From: Galbula dea
Taxonomy: Eukaryota; Chordata; Aves; Piciformes; Galbulidae
Length of the DNA: 64,000 bases
Assembly: GCA_013399015.1 (NCBI GenBank)
Contig: VWZX01006125.1
Span: 202,464-266,463, forward strand
Direction: 5' to 3'
Shown here: in pieces, positions 25,101 to 37,100 of the stretch
Position numbering within the stretch: position 1 is the stretch's first letter
How the letters are laid out: each line of letters opens with the position of its first letter
Notes under the pieces: model-generated
Seen by the model: only the letters and a program-made list of their open reading frames with translations
The model's database searches: none
What the model was told of the DNA's origin: nothing
Made by a program: the position numbers and the translations under genes

Positions 25101-28100
25101 TTTATAGGAGCATATTGCATGGAATGGAAGAGAATTTATCTATTAGCAAAAGTATTTTACCTTTTAGTACTTACTGGCAGAATGTGAATACCCAGCTGTT
25201 GTATACATGGTAGCTCTAGTACTTAAAATTCTAGCCAAGGAAATGTGTTTGCACAATATTTCAGTATTATCTTCATCATGTTAGACGATCATTAGTCTTG
25301 ATCACAAACTGCAATGCTGTCAAATACTCTGTGAACTGTTATATGGACGAAAGTTTTGTTGGGTGTTACAATATCTATAAAATATTAAGACTGCCTTTTT
25401 ATTAAAGGATTCTGCAGAGATTTGGTTAAATTCACTAACTGTACAGTACCTCAGGCAGAGACAGAAGAATTAAAAATAAGTATTTAGTTTACAGTATTAC
25501 ACAAAATGTACAAGACAAAGTCCCAGTCACAAAACGTGTTTGGGGTTTTTTTAAAATGATGAATGTTTCTGGGGAGCAAGGTGTTTCCTTGTCAAAATGG
25601 TCAAAAGTCAAAGCTGACTTTTTTGCTGATGTCACACTATGATTTCTGTCATACAAATGGATATTTTTTTGGTGTGTTTATTTTTCAGTTCTTGCCTTTA
25701 TTGCAAAACCATTTGTCATGCAGTCCCAGTTTCGGGGACAGAAGGTGAACAGAGGATAGTTCACAAACCGTTATTGAAGTTTTTCCTTGATTTAGTGAAA
25801 GCTGAAGTGGAGTTTCTGACAGAAAGGTGGGGTTTATAGGGTAATATTTTCTTATTACTTTTCCACAATTTCAAATGCATTCAGTAGCTACAGCAACTTG
25901 TATTCTGATTTTTGTATGTCCCTAATAAGATACTCTTCTACAGAGATGGCAGTTTAGCATCTCCTTTTATATTCCTCAGTTCTTAGGGGCTTTTTGTAAC
26001 TCGCAGAGGGTTTTTTCTAATTGTGTTTTAAGGCCTCTAACTTTTCCCAGCATATTATTTCACTCTATTACAAGTTTCAGAAAGTATTTAATTTTGCTCA
26101 TGAAGTTGTATTTTTAGCTCTGCAGTGCTTCAGTATTCATCCATTAATGCAGACATACTGAATTTTTAGAAAAATCTCAGTTAACCGTTATCTTTTGCTT
26201 GGGAGACAATTATCTTTCCTTAGTTTATGAAGTATAAAGAAAGTTTTGGTTTCCTCTCTGCCTGTATATAGTAAAGTGTTGTGGGTTGATCCTGGTTCAA
26301 CACTAGAAGCCCATCAAAGCCATTCCCTATCATTCCCCACCTCAGCCATACCGGGGAGAGAAAATTCAGCCAAAGGGTCATGGGTTGAAGTAAACGGAGG
26401 CAGAAATCACTCAGCAATTACCATCAAGGGCAAAACAGACTTGACTTCTGGAAAATGTTTTCATTTATTGCCATATTTAATTAATAATTAAATTATTAAT
26501 TTAATTAGTAGTCAGAGTAGGTTAATTAAGAATAAAACCCAAACCTTTAAACACTTTCCCCCCACTGCTACCATCTTCCTGGGCTCAGCTTCACTCCTGA
26601 TTATCTCTACTTCCTCCCTGCGAGCGGCATAAGGGGATGAGGAATGAGGGTTATGATTAGTTCATCACAGGTTGTCACTGCCAGTCCTTCCTCTTCTAGA
26701 GGAGGACTCCCCAGATTCTTCCCCTGCTCCAGCATGGGGTCCCTCCTGCAAAAGACGGTCCTCCACAAACTTCTGCAACATGAGCCCTTCTCATGAGCTA
26801 CAGCTCGTCATGAACTGTACTAGTGTGGGTGCCTTCCACAGGGTGCTGTCCTTCAGGAATAGACTGCTCCAACAGGGGTCCCCCATGGGATAATAAATCC
26901 TACCAGTAAACCTGCTCCACCGTGGACTGATCTCCACAGGTCCTGCCAGGAGTCTGCTCCAGGATGGGCTCTCCATGGGGTCACAGCCTCCTTCAGGCCT
27001 CCACTTGCTCTGGTGTGGGGTCTTCTGCAGGTTGCAGGTGGATATCTGCTCCACCATGGACCTCTATGGGCTGCAGGGGGACAGCCTGCCTCACCATGGT
27101 CTTCACCACAGACTTCAAGGGAATGTCTGCCCTAGCATGTGGCAAACCTCCTTCCACTCCTTCACTGACCTTGATATCTGCACTGACCTTGTCTCTCACA
27201 TAGTCTCACTCCTCTCTGGCTGAAGTTGACAAGATTTTTTTTTTTTGCCCTTCTTGAATGTGTTGTCCCATGGGCACTCCCACCATCACTGATGGACTCA
27301 ACCTTGGCCAGCAGAAAGTCCATCTTGGAGCTGGCTGGTAATTGGCTCTGTCAGGCATGGGGGAGCCTTCTAGTGTTTTCTCACAGCAGACACCCCTGTA
27401 GTCCACCCACCCCAAATACCAAAACCTTGCCATTTACCTTATGTACTGTTAGCACAATGTTAGAATTCTTTCAGTCTGACTATAATAGCCATCATTATTT
27501 TACTTATCATTCATCCAAAATTGTGTCTGATCTTTCCATACTTAAAAATTTCCAAACCTTTGTGTGCTTTGACAGAAGACAACATTTCTGTCTGGTAACT
27601 GTGGTAATCAAAACGGCGTAAAGCTTTAGGTTTTTTCACTTTCTGTTTTTTTACAGGTTGGTTGAAGGGACTGGTTCACAGCATCAGAAAGTCATGCCAC
27701 AGACAGTTCTTCTGAAGACCTTTTGGCAGGGAAGTGAAAGCCCAGTGCTTTTTACCAAACACATAAATATTCTAGCAGATTGGGTCATACTGTCCCACAG
27801 AGAATTGAACAGAAAAAATGATGTGAGTATGAATTTTATGCATTAAAATAATGAAGATGGACATGTGTTTTTTTTTTTTCAAAGGTGTTCCTTTGTTCAC
27901 TCCTTTGTGAGGAATTATGTGTAAGTATCACAGCTTCTTGTTATAGCTGCCTTTTGTTGTGAAGCATGCTGGTTTTTGCTCCACTAAAGGAAATGAATTG
28001 ATCCGTAAGATTCTTATATTGATCTGTGGAGAAGAAACGAGTCGTGAGTAGCTTGTTGGCTACATTCAGATGTTCACATGCCCTTACCAGCAGGTATTAC

Positions 28101-31100
28101 TGTAGTCATTATGGACACCAGCTTAATATGTCTCGTCAAACAATAAGGTGTAACGAAAGAGGTAATTATCTTATTTTACAGGGGTTGTATTCAGGAAATA
28201 TTGGAAAGAGAAAGCTAACAAAACTAACAGTTTTTTGCTGTTTTCTACAGATAGGTATTATTTTCTTTAATAAATGACCCAGTTTTCTTCCCAAGTCCTT
28301 TAGTTTCATTTGGTGTCTTCCCTAGTTCTTTTCATAGAAATGGAATTGAAGGCAACTTAATTGCTGTTCTGTGACCTGCTGACCAGCAGGACATTGACCT
28401 GAAAGATACTGAGTGTCCTCTATACCACCTCTTTCTTTTCAGAAGCTAGAGGCCTTGTAAAACATCTTTGACTTCTAGATTCTCACATAAAACACAAACT
28501 CACTGCTGTCTCTGTGTCCTCTTTTAAATTATTGTGAAAGCACAGGATAAATAGGTACTTCATTCACTTTTTCAATGTAATAACAGAACAACAATAGAAA
28601 ATCAAATATTCCAGAGAAAAAAAGCACTTTCAATATAATACCTAGTCGTTCTTCATTATGTTAAGAAAGCAGAAAGATTAAACATAATGAGAGCTTCACT
28701 CATCTTGCCTAGCCAGACCTCCTACCTTTTTTAAGGGCTATCAAAGCAAGACATTCTGAAACAGTGCTTCCTTTTATCCTTGGTCAAGATATTAAAAAGG
28801 TGCCTAAAATTAGGCTTCTATACCCATATTTATATTTAAACAACCTACCTTTTCAAAGGTACTGAGCACCAAGCAGGCTTGCATTCAATTGGTGTCAGTG
28901 GCCATTCTGATTCTTTGGAAAGAGACTGCTTTCATATGTTTTCTGGTGTTGAATCTGCAGTTTAAGTGTAGGCACCATTTTCTTTTTTCTACTGTGCCTT
29001 CTTTTGACAAGTTCCAGCACTGTAAGCCATACCTTTTTCATAAACCATTCTTTGCATAAGCAGAATAATCATTTGTGTCAGACAGAGTGTACTACATAAA
29101 TGAAAAATAAAAGAAAGAATAAAACATAACATAAAACATAACCTCTTGTTTAGATTCTATTTTCTTTATATAAGAATTGTACTTTCAGCACAAAACCCAG
29201 ATGCCTATTGCTGTCCCACTTTGATCTTATGCACTGTAACGTACAATATCCCTGCAGATATGAAACCTAGCCTTAAAAAGCAGCTTGTTGCCTCATAATA
29301 CCTGTAGAGTTGTATGTTCTTTCTTACAGCCTTATTCTTTCTTTAACTTCATATTTATATAATGCATTTTCTTTCCCTTCACATTTTTTGGCAAAAACAA
29401 AACTCTAAAATAATATAGGATAGTTTTACATTCAAAACTTGTCATTGTCCCTTTTTGCACTCTCAATTCTGTTGTACTAAAACTTGATATACTGATTTTA
29501 CCATGTATTCAGACACTGTTTAATATTCCATGATATAGTTGAAAAGGTCATTGAGATAAGCCAGAGAAGCAGATCATCCCCAGCAATGGAGGCAGAATTG
29601 TGTTTTCTTTTCTCCTTCTCTTTTTATTGTTTTAGAGAGCTGCATTATAAAGCCACAGTATTTCCATGGCATTAAATGGGTGCAAAATTTTCCTTCCTGT
29701 GTTCAGTTTAAGGGCATGACTCGTTGTTACTGGTTTTGGTTTTAAAAGCTATTTGCTTTAAGAAGCAGCATATTGACAAGAAACACATAAGGCCATTCAG
29801 AAACCTAAATGAAAGGAATGACTTTGAGTATTATTACTATCTGCATGGGCACAGAAATTAAGTGTTTTATTATTAAAAAGTTACCATATTTCCCAGCTTA
29901 CAGAAACATGTTAGCTTGTGGGACATGCTGGTTGTGATATACTGAACTTCCAAGCAATTCTAGAGTGAAAACACTTGTAAACAAAACCAGATAAATAATT
30001 TAATTGGTTTGGGGATATACATAACAAATTAGTTTCTAAGTGGTAAAAATCAGCCTTTTTTTTTAAACTTTTTAAAATCAGATTATCTTTTCTGATTCAA
30101 AGAGGTTGGAACCAATCAGCACTACAGTGGAGGAAAAATATCTCTCTATGTTTCCTCTCTTTTCCTGCTGATTTCTGGCTAAATTATGTTTTACATAGAA
30201 GTGTGTAAATGTGTGTGTGTGTGTGTGTGTATCAAAAGAACAATCCAGGAACAGTTATGGTGTTCTAAGTGAGATAATCCATGCTGAAATCCTGACTTGG
30301 TGGTTTCCTTGCCTTATATACTACAATGAAGGCATTTCACTATTCAGTGCTATTATAACTTACATCAGAAAAAAAAAAAAAGAGAATGAAGGGCTACAAA
30401 GACTAAATTACCTGTATAAGTGCATTTGCTTTCTTGTATTAGATAGAATTTACTCTGTCTTTAAAGTACCAGAATAAAATTAGTGACATTAAGTTGGATG
30501 TCCTTGCTTATTGCTGTATTCATCTGCTGGGACAGCTTATAGGATCATAGGATCATGGGATTGTCAGAGTTGGAAAGGACCTCAAAGATCATCCAGTTCC
30601 AACCCTTCTGCCTGGCAAGTACACCATCCACTTGGTGGAATAAAACTGTTAGACTACCCTGGTAGTTAAAAATGCACTGCCCAAGAAATTTGAAGGTGTT
30701 CCATTACTTGAGATCTAAAAATGAATATTGAATATAATTTTCATATAAATAGCATTTATTATTTATTATGTTATGTGCATAGGTTTGATGCAGAAGCTCC
30801 AGGTCAAGGTTTCTTGTCTTAAAGCTGTTAATTTAGTTCTAGAAATTACAAAGGAAAATATATATTTCTTATGACACTTTGAGTAGCATTGAGATATTGC
30901 ATGGCTTTTCACAGTGTCACTAAGGTATCAGGAATGCTTTTCATTACTGATAAGACTAGTTTTGGGGTTTTTTTTTTAATTAAAGCTGTCTTACACAGCC
31001 TGACAAAGGAGTGAAAAAGGGCTTTCATTTTTTCAGTTGCATTGTTTTGTGTATTCCTTAGGTTTTTTCCCTATGTTTCAGTTGTCATTACCTGCTATAA

Positions 31101-34100
31101 GTGTGTGGTCTAAATCTATAGAATTAAATGTCTTTCTGGTCTCTTTATCACTTCGAGTACCTTCCTTCAGAGTGTGTGTTAGGCACTTTTGGAGTACTGC
31201 CTAACCCTAGAAATGGTTTCACCACATGAAAAAGAACTGGAAAGAACAACTCTAAAATAACTCCAAAATTCAAAGTAAAAAAAGTTAAAATGAATTTTCC
31301 TATGACTTAAAAGCTTTCCTAGAAAAACTTTTAAGTGTACTAAAACACACTGTGAAACTTCTGTCACTGTGGCACTGTACTTGACTTGGCAAAGCATTAA
31401 ATGGAACAGCAACGTGGGAATTGCATTTATGAAGCTGGCATCAGTTGTGCTGATATGACCTTTGTATGCTAACACAGTCAACAGCCTCTTCCCACTTCAA
31501 TACTTTTCTTGGTGAGATAGCTTTGATTCTCAACAATAAGAACAAGGAATAGAGTTTTGAGTGAAGGTTTAACTGGATCTTACTTAATTCACTGTGTAGG
31601 GTGTAGTGGCTTGACCCCAGATGACAGGTAGGTCCTCACCCAGCCACTTGCTCACCCACCCCACAGCAGGATGAGGGGGACAATGGGAAGGGCAAGAACT
31701 ATTACCACTCATGTGTTGGGAGAAAGAGAGTTTAATAAGTGAAGTGAAGCTGCATGCACAAGGTAAGCAAAACGAGGAATTCATTCAGTGCTTCCCACGG
31801 GCAGGCAGATGTCCAACCCCTTCCTGGAAAGCAGGGCTCCATCACATGTAGTGGCTACTTGGCAAAGCAAACACCATAATCCTACTAACCATCCTCCCTT
31901 CCTCCTCCTTTCCCCAGCTTTTATTGCTGAGCACAAGGTTTGCATGGATTGGAACATCCCTTAGGTCAGTTGGGGTCAGCTGTCCCAGCTGTGTCCCCTC
32001 CCATCTTCTTGCACACTCCCACTACACTTGCTGGGGGAGCAGAGCAGATAAAAGAAAAGGCCTGTATGGAAGCAATTCTCATGCTTCTTTTTCAATATTG
32101 CATAAGTTTTCATTACTATGTTTGTATTGTTTCATGGTTGACAATGAAAATATTTTTTTAGATGTTAATATTTAAATGCTTTTGGGACAGATTATACTTT
32201 CAGTAAATTAAGAGTATTTCTCCCTTATTTGTAGCACTGAACCATTTATTTAAAAATATTAAGGAGAACATCTCAGTTTGTACTGTTGTTTTACCAGATG
32301 ACATTCAAGCCTACACAAGTTGGCAGCATCTGGTTTGTCTTTATCAGTGTGTAGAAGTCCTTAGACAAGCAGTCATAGTTGTAACTAGTGCATCAGCCAC
32401 ATAAAATATGCATCTATATATCTGACTGTGAAACTTCTCTACTACTTGCAGTATTGACAGTCATTATTTCAATCTACTGCCTCAAAGACAGCTTTTGCTC
32501 CCCACCCCATCCTTGTAGTAAAGATTTCATAGATGAGGCAATACAAGCTTGTGACTTAGAAACAAGAAAAATAGCGTAAATGCTTAGGCTTTTCATCTGT
32601 ATTTACCTCAGATTACATCTGTATGTCCTTGATCTTGTCAGCTCCTTCAAATTGTGCTTATTTGCTGCATTCATGTAATTTAATTCCTCCTAAGAACTAT
32701 TGATGGAATTAAATTATTCACCCAGTATTTTGCTTTGGGGTCCAGTGAGGAAGGAGGTATGCATACTGAAGGGAAATTTAAATGCATTTCAGATGTTTTA
32801 AATTAGTTCTTCAGTTTCTATTCCTGAGTCCTCTGAACATAGTGAGTAATGTAGCTTTTGAAATATTCAAATTTTAGTTGAAAAAAAAATTATTTTTATG
32901 TTGTTGACATGCTATGCCAATGTTCTCAGGCCTTCTTTGTTATGAGATCCCACAGTTCACCTGCAGCAGAGTGTTACAATGCAGTAAACAAGGGGCAGAA
33001 CAGGTCAAGTAGTGCTTAACTGAGGGAGAAGAGAAGGGCTGGAAGTGATCTCAGAGATCTCATTCATGACCAGTTCTGAAAAGCCTTCATTCATGGAGAT
33101 TGTATGCACCATGCTTATTTGTAGTTGTGTTTATTCCTTTTCTTTTGAGTGACAAGTAAGTGTCTTAACTGTAGGGACAATATTTATGTAGTTTTTTGAC
33201 AAATTATTAATATTTTTTTATTATAAGTCTCATTTGTGTCACAATCTCTGTTGCTCTTCTTGTTTGACTTATTGATGAAGCTCAAACTGTTCCAGTCTTT
33301 GGTGCTTTCCAGCTCCAGAGAGAATCTTACTAAATTATTTTGAATGTATTTTGTTTTCAGAGGAGTATCAGACATATGATTCACTGTAGTGTGACACCAC
33401 AACAGAAGACAGAAAAGTTTTGTCTCCTTTAAGTAGTTCTAGAAAATCTAAAGCTGACAAATAACTAAGTACACATACAGTTCAATTTGCCTCTTATCTG
33501 AAATTGTCCATTTTGAAGTACTCAATCTCCTTCCATAGAGTGCAGTATCTCAACTTAGCATTAGCAGTAGTGATTCTCCAGTAGGGCCTTTAGGTAGGTG
33601 TCTTTAGGTAAATGAATTTCATGTGTTTCTGCTGTGGTGCATGGAATCCTCCAATTTGCAATTTCAAAACTGACATACAAATACTTTCTGTGAATTTCTG
33701 TGGTTGTACATGTGGTCAGAGGAATAACATTTCATTTCACTGCATAAAGTATTTCTACATGGCACAGAAAAGTGTCAGGTAGACAGATCTGACTTGAATT
33801 TGCACAGACTAAATCAGCACTGCTTCATCCAACCAATACTGATTAAGTGATCACATTGGGTGAACAAGTCTGTCTTACAGTACTTTCTGAGTAGCTTGTT
33901 AAAGTGCTGTATATTGTCTTGATGGCCCCTGAAGAAAAACACTTTGGCTTTCTTATCTACCCATGGCCATTTTCTGCAAGCTCAGGGGAAAAAAAAGTAA
34001 GAGTAATACCAATGAGTGTTGTCTCTAAATTTGCAGCTGATAGTCTCTTTGGAATTTTTGGTAGCCTAAGAAAATTTCCTTTTCCTACAAGCAGGCTGCC

Positions 34101-37100
34101 AAAGATTCTCCTGTACAGGAAGCTTACACCTTGCATCCTTTTCCCACTTGGCACAGACACACATGATTACTCACAAAAGGAGCTTTAATGTCATGATGAA
34201 ATCTTTAAGAAAGAGAATCCTAATAGAGTGGGGAGAATAAGATCCATGTAACTGTCAAACACAAGTTTAACAAGTATAAATGCAGTACTTAAACTCTTAC
34301 ATTAGACAAAGCCTAATTGAAAAAGGAAACACACTTTCTACTTGTAAGCTTTGATTTTTGCTTGTTGTTTCAGACAGGATGTTTTCAGATAACTTACATG
34401 TCTCCAATGCTGAATGTGCTGTCAGTGGCATGTTAATTTGGTTGACCTAGTGGTAACAGTTATCTTTTGAGCAGTAAAAGAAAAGCCAGTGAAGAAGTGG
34501 TATGGCTGTAGAATGGACTTTTATCTCAAGAAGTTCTCTGGTTTTACTACTGGAACATTATCAGTGTGAATTTGTTACACAATACAGGTCTACAGATACC
34601 TTTTTTCTTTCTTTTTTAATTTTTTTTTTTCATTTAGGCTTTCAGTTGTGAAATTGCTGGTCTGTTAAAAGGAGTTCTTGGAACTGTAGTGGAATATTGG
34701 ATTATCTCAAGTTTGCTTATGGACAGAAACATGTTTCATCAAATAGCAGATCATTTGGCACATTACCTTGCCATTTCATGCGATGGTGAGTGATGATTTC
34801 AGTTATCATTTTCTTTAGAGATAGGTGTATATAGGTTTCATTTAAAGTGTGTCTGCCTTCTCCAACCTGGACATTTGAGAAGAACCATCCTGAAAAAAAT
34901 TAAATCTTAGTCTTTAGACAAATCATAGAATGTCCTAAATTGGGAGGGACCCACAAGGATCATCAAGTCCACCTCCTACCTATGCACAGGACAACCCACC
35001 CCCCCCCAAAAAATGTGTCTAAGGGTGTTGTTCAGATGCTTCCTGAATTCTTTCAGGTTTGGTACTGTGGCTACTTCTCTGGTGAGCCTGTTCCAGTGCT
35101 CCACCACCCTCTGAGTGAAGAACCTTTTCATAATATCCAACCAAAACCTACCCAGAGGCAGCTTCATGCCATTCCCTCAGGTCCTGTCACTGGTCACCAA
35201 AGAGAAGAGATTAGCTCCTGCCCCTCCACTTCCCCTTGGGAGGAAGTTATAGGCCATGATGAGCTCTCACTTCAGTCTACTCCAGGCTGAACGAACAAAG
35301 TGTCTTGAGCCGTTCTCCATACAGCTTCTTCTCTAGACCCTTTGCCATCTTTGTGGTTCTCCTCTGGGCATTCTCCAACAGCTTCATATCCTTCCTATAT
35401 TGTGGTGCCCAAAACTGCACAGAATAATCAAGGTGAAGCCACTCCAATCTTACAGAAAGCAGACTATCAGAACCATTAGAGCCTACCTTAGATCTTAGAA
35501 GTCCAAATCAGTTGGAACTTTATAGATGGAGCTTTTAGTATCTCCTGTTGTTGCCACCTCTCCCAACAGATTTTCTGGCTTTCATATAATAGGGAGAATC
35601 TAGGATGTATGTATTTTTGTAAGACTTTTATACTTTCCAGTACAGAAATGGAAAGCTATACTTTCTGTGCTCTCCTGCACTGGGAGCACTCACAAGAACA
35701 ACTTTCACAGTCTCATAAAGAGTAAAACGTCTTTGACCTGTTGGTCATTGCTGCCACTTGCTTTAGTCTACAGCACTTAAAGATCAAAAAAATCTGTTGC
35801 AGGGTTCTAACTTCTGTCACTCTTGGAGTAGAAAACGTACTCTCAAAAGTTTTCTGTTTCTGTTTTGGTTCAGTCTACAGAACAGTTACTGTATGAGCAC
35901 TTCTTAACAGAACAGAATATTCCCTCAATGTGGTAAAGTCTAGCTTACTCATGGCAGACCTTGCCTTCCACATGTTTCAGTTGCTATTTTGGCAAAATTA
36001 TTTCCCTAGAATCAAATTACTAGTATCACCCCGAGAAAAATCAATCATTCTGTCTCCTTTCACCCCCAAAAAGAGAGGTAGACCAGACATATGCTTGATA
36101 TATTGATAATAGATACAGATTCTTCTAACATTGTCTGGTTTTATTCTTTTTTATATGTATCTAGTATTTGGTTCATTTGAATGGGGCTGAAATTTGCTCA
36201 CTGCCACTCTTAATGTAGAATTTGTAGGTTACCCTGCGTTACTTGCAGATTTATTTTTTCACATGGTACACATTTCATCTGAATTGTGTTGGTGTTGTGT
36301 CACTTACAGATTTTAAAGGTGATAACTTGTGTAACTTCCCAAATAATTTGATTCTCAAAATCAAGCTGCAACTTTTCTAAGATTGTATTTAGGGTGTTTT
36401 TTAAAAGAAGTTTCAAATACAAAGTAATGCTTTGAGTTTTAAAATCCGTTGACTGTTCTCTTAGAAGCTGGTCTTACTATCAGATGGTGGATAAAATCTT
36501 TTTTAATATATATATATTTTTAATAATTCTCATGGAGAATAGCTTCTGAATCTTCAGCAGCAGAAGAGTCTGTAAGAGCTGTCTTCTAGGTAACTCTAGA
36601 TGTAGAGGTTTGTATATTGTCATTTTAAGACTTTGTTTTTCCCTTGTCTTTTACACAGATTTTTCAATACATGAATTAGAAACGTTCATTTGTTCCATAC
36701 CATCCCCTTGGCTTCAAATGTTCCTTGCAGAAGCAATCTTTAAAAAAATGTGTTTGCAGAGGGATATAGTTATTTCTAAAGAACCTCTTTCTCTTCAGAA
36801 AATAGTAAGTAACTCTTCTTAACAACCTACCACACTCAAGTATTTTGCAAGCAATTGGATTCTTGAAAGGCTTGGAAAAATCTTTCTTTTGTGGTCTAAG
36901 GTCATGTTCATTGCATGCATTGTCTTCCACCTGTAGACAGACTCTACTGCATTGAAGGTTTTCTTTGCCCAGGATTCAAAACAATGATAAGATTTTTCTT
37001 GTCAAATAATTTGTAACACATGATTAATCTGTTCCCATGCTGTTCACATGAAAAGTTGCAATGAAAGCTTTTTAAAATGATCTCTGATGTAAATACATCA

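Larger units (their letters stand above)
25827..27656 (+). other. SLF1: SLF1 intron 10 carrying a long LTR
   Basis: About two thirds of the intron is the LTR element at 26280-27432. The remainder is AT-rich sequence without features. Confidence 0.7.
27823..34637 (+). other. SLF1: SLF1 intron 11 (longest intron)
   Basis: 6.8 kb, containing a GT microsatellite (30201-30230), a CR1 tail (30540-30645) and an LTR (about 31600-32065). The rest is AT-rich DNA with no recognised gene. Confidence 0.65.

Noticed and set aside
26220..27621. Several 65-131-codon frames
   Set aside because: They lie in the GC-rich LTR and conflict with each other in frame; no protein family was recognised.
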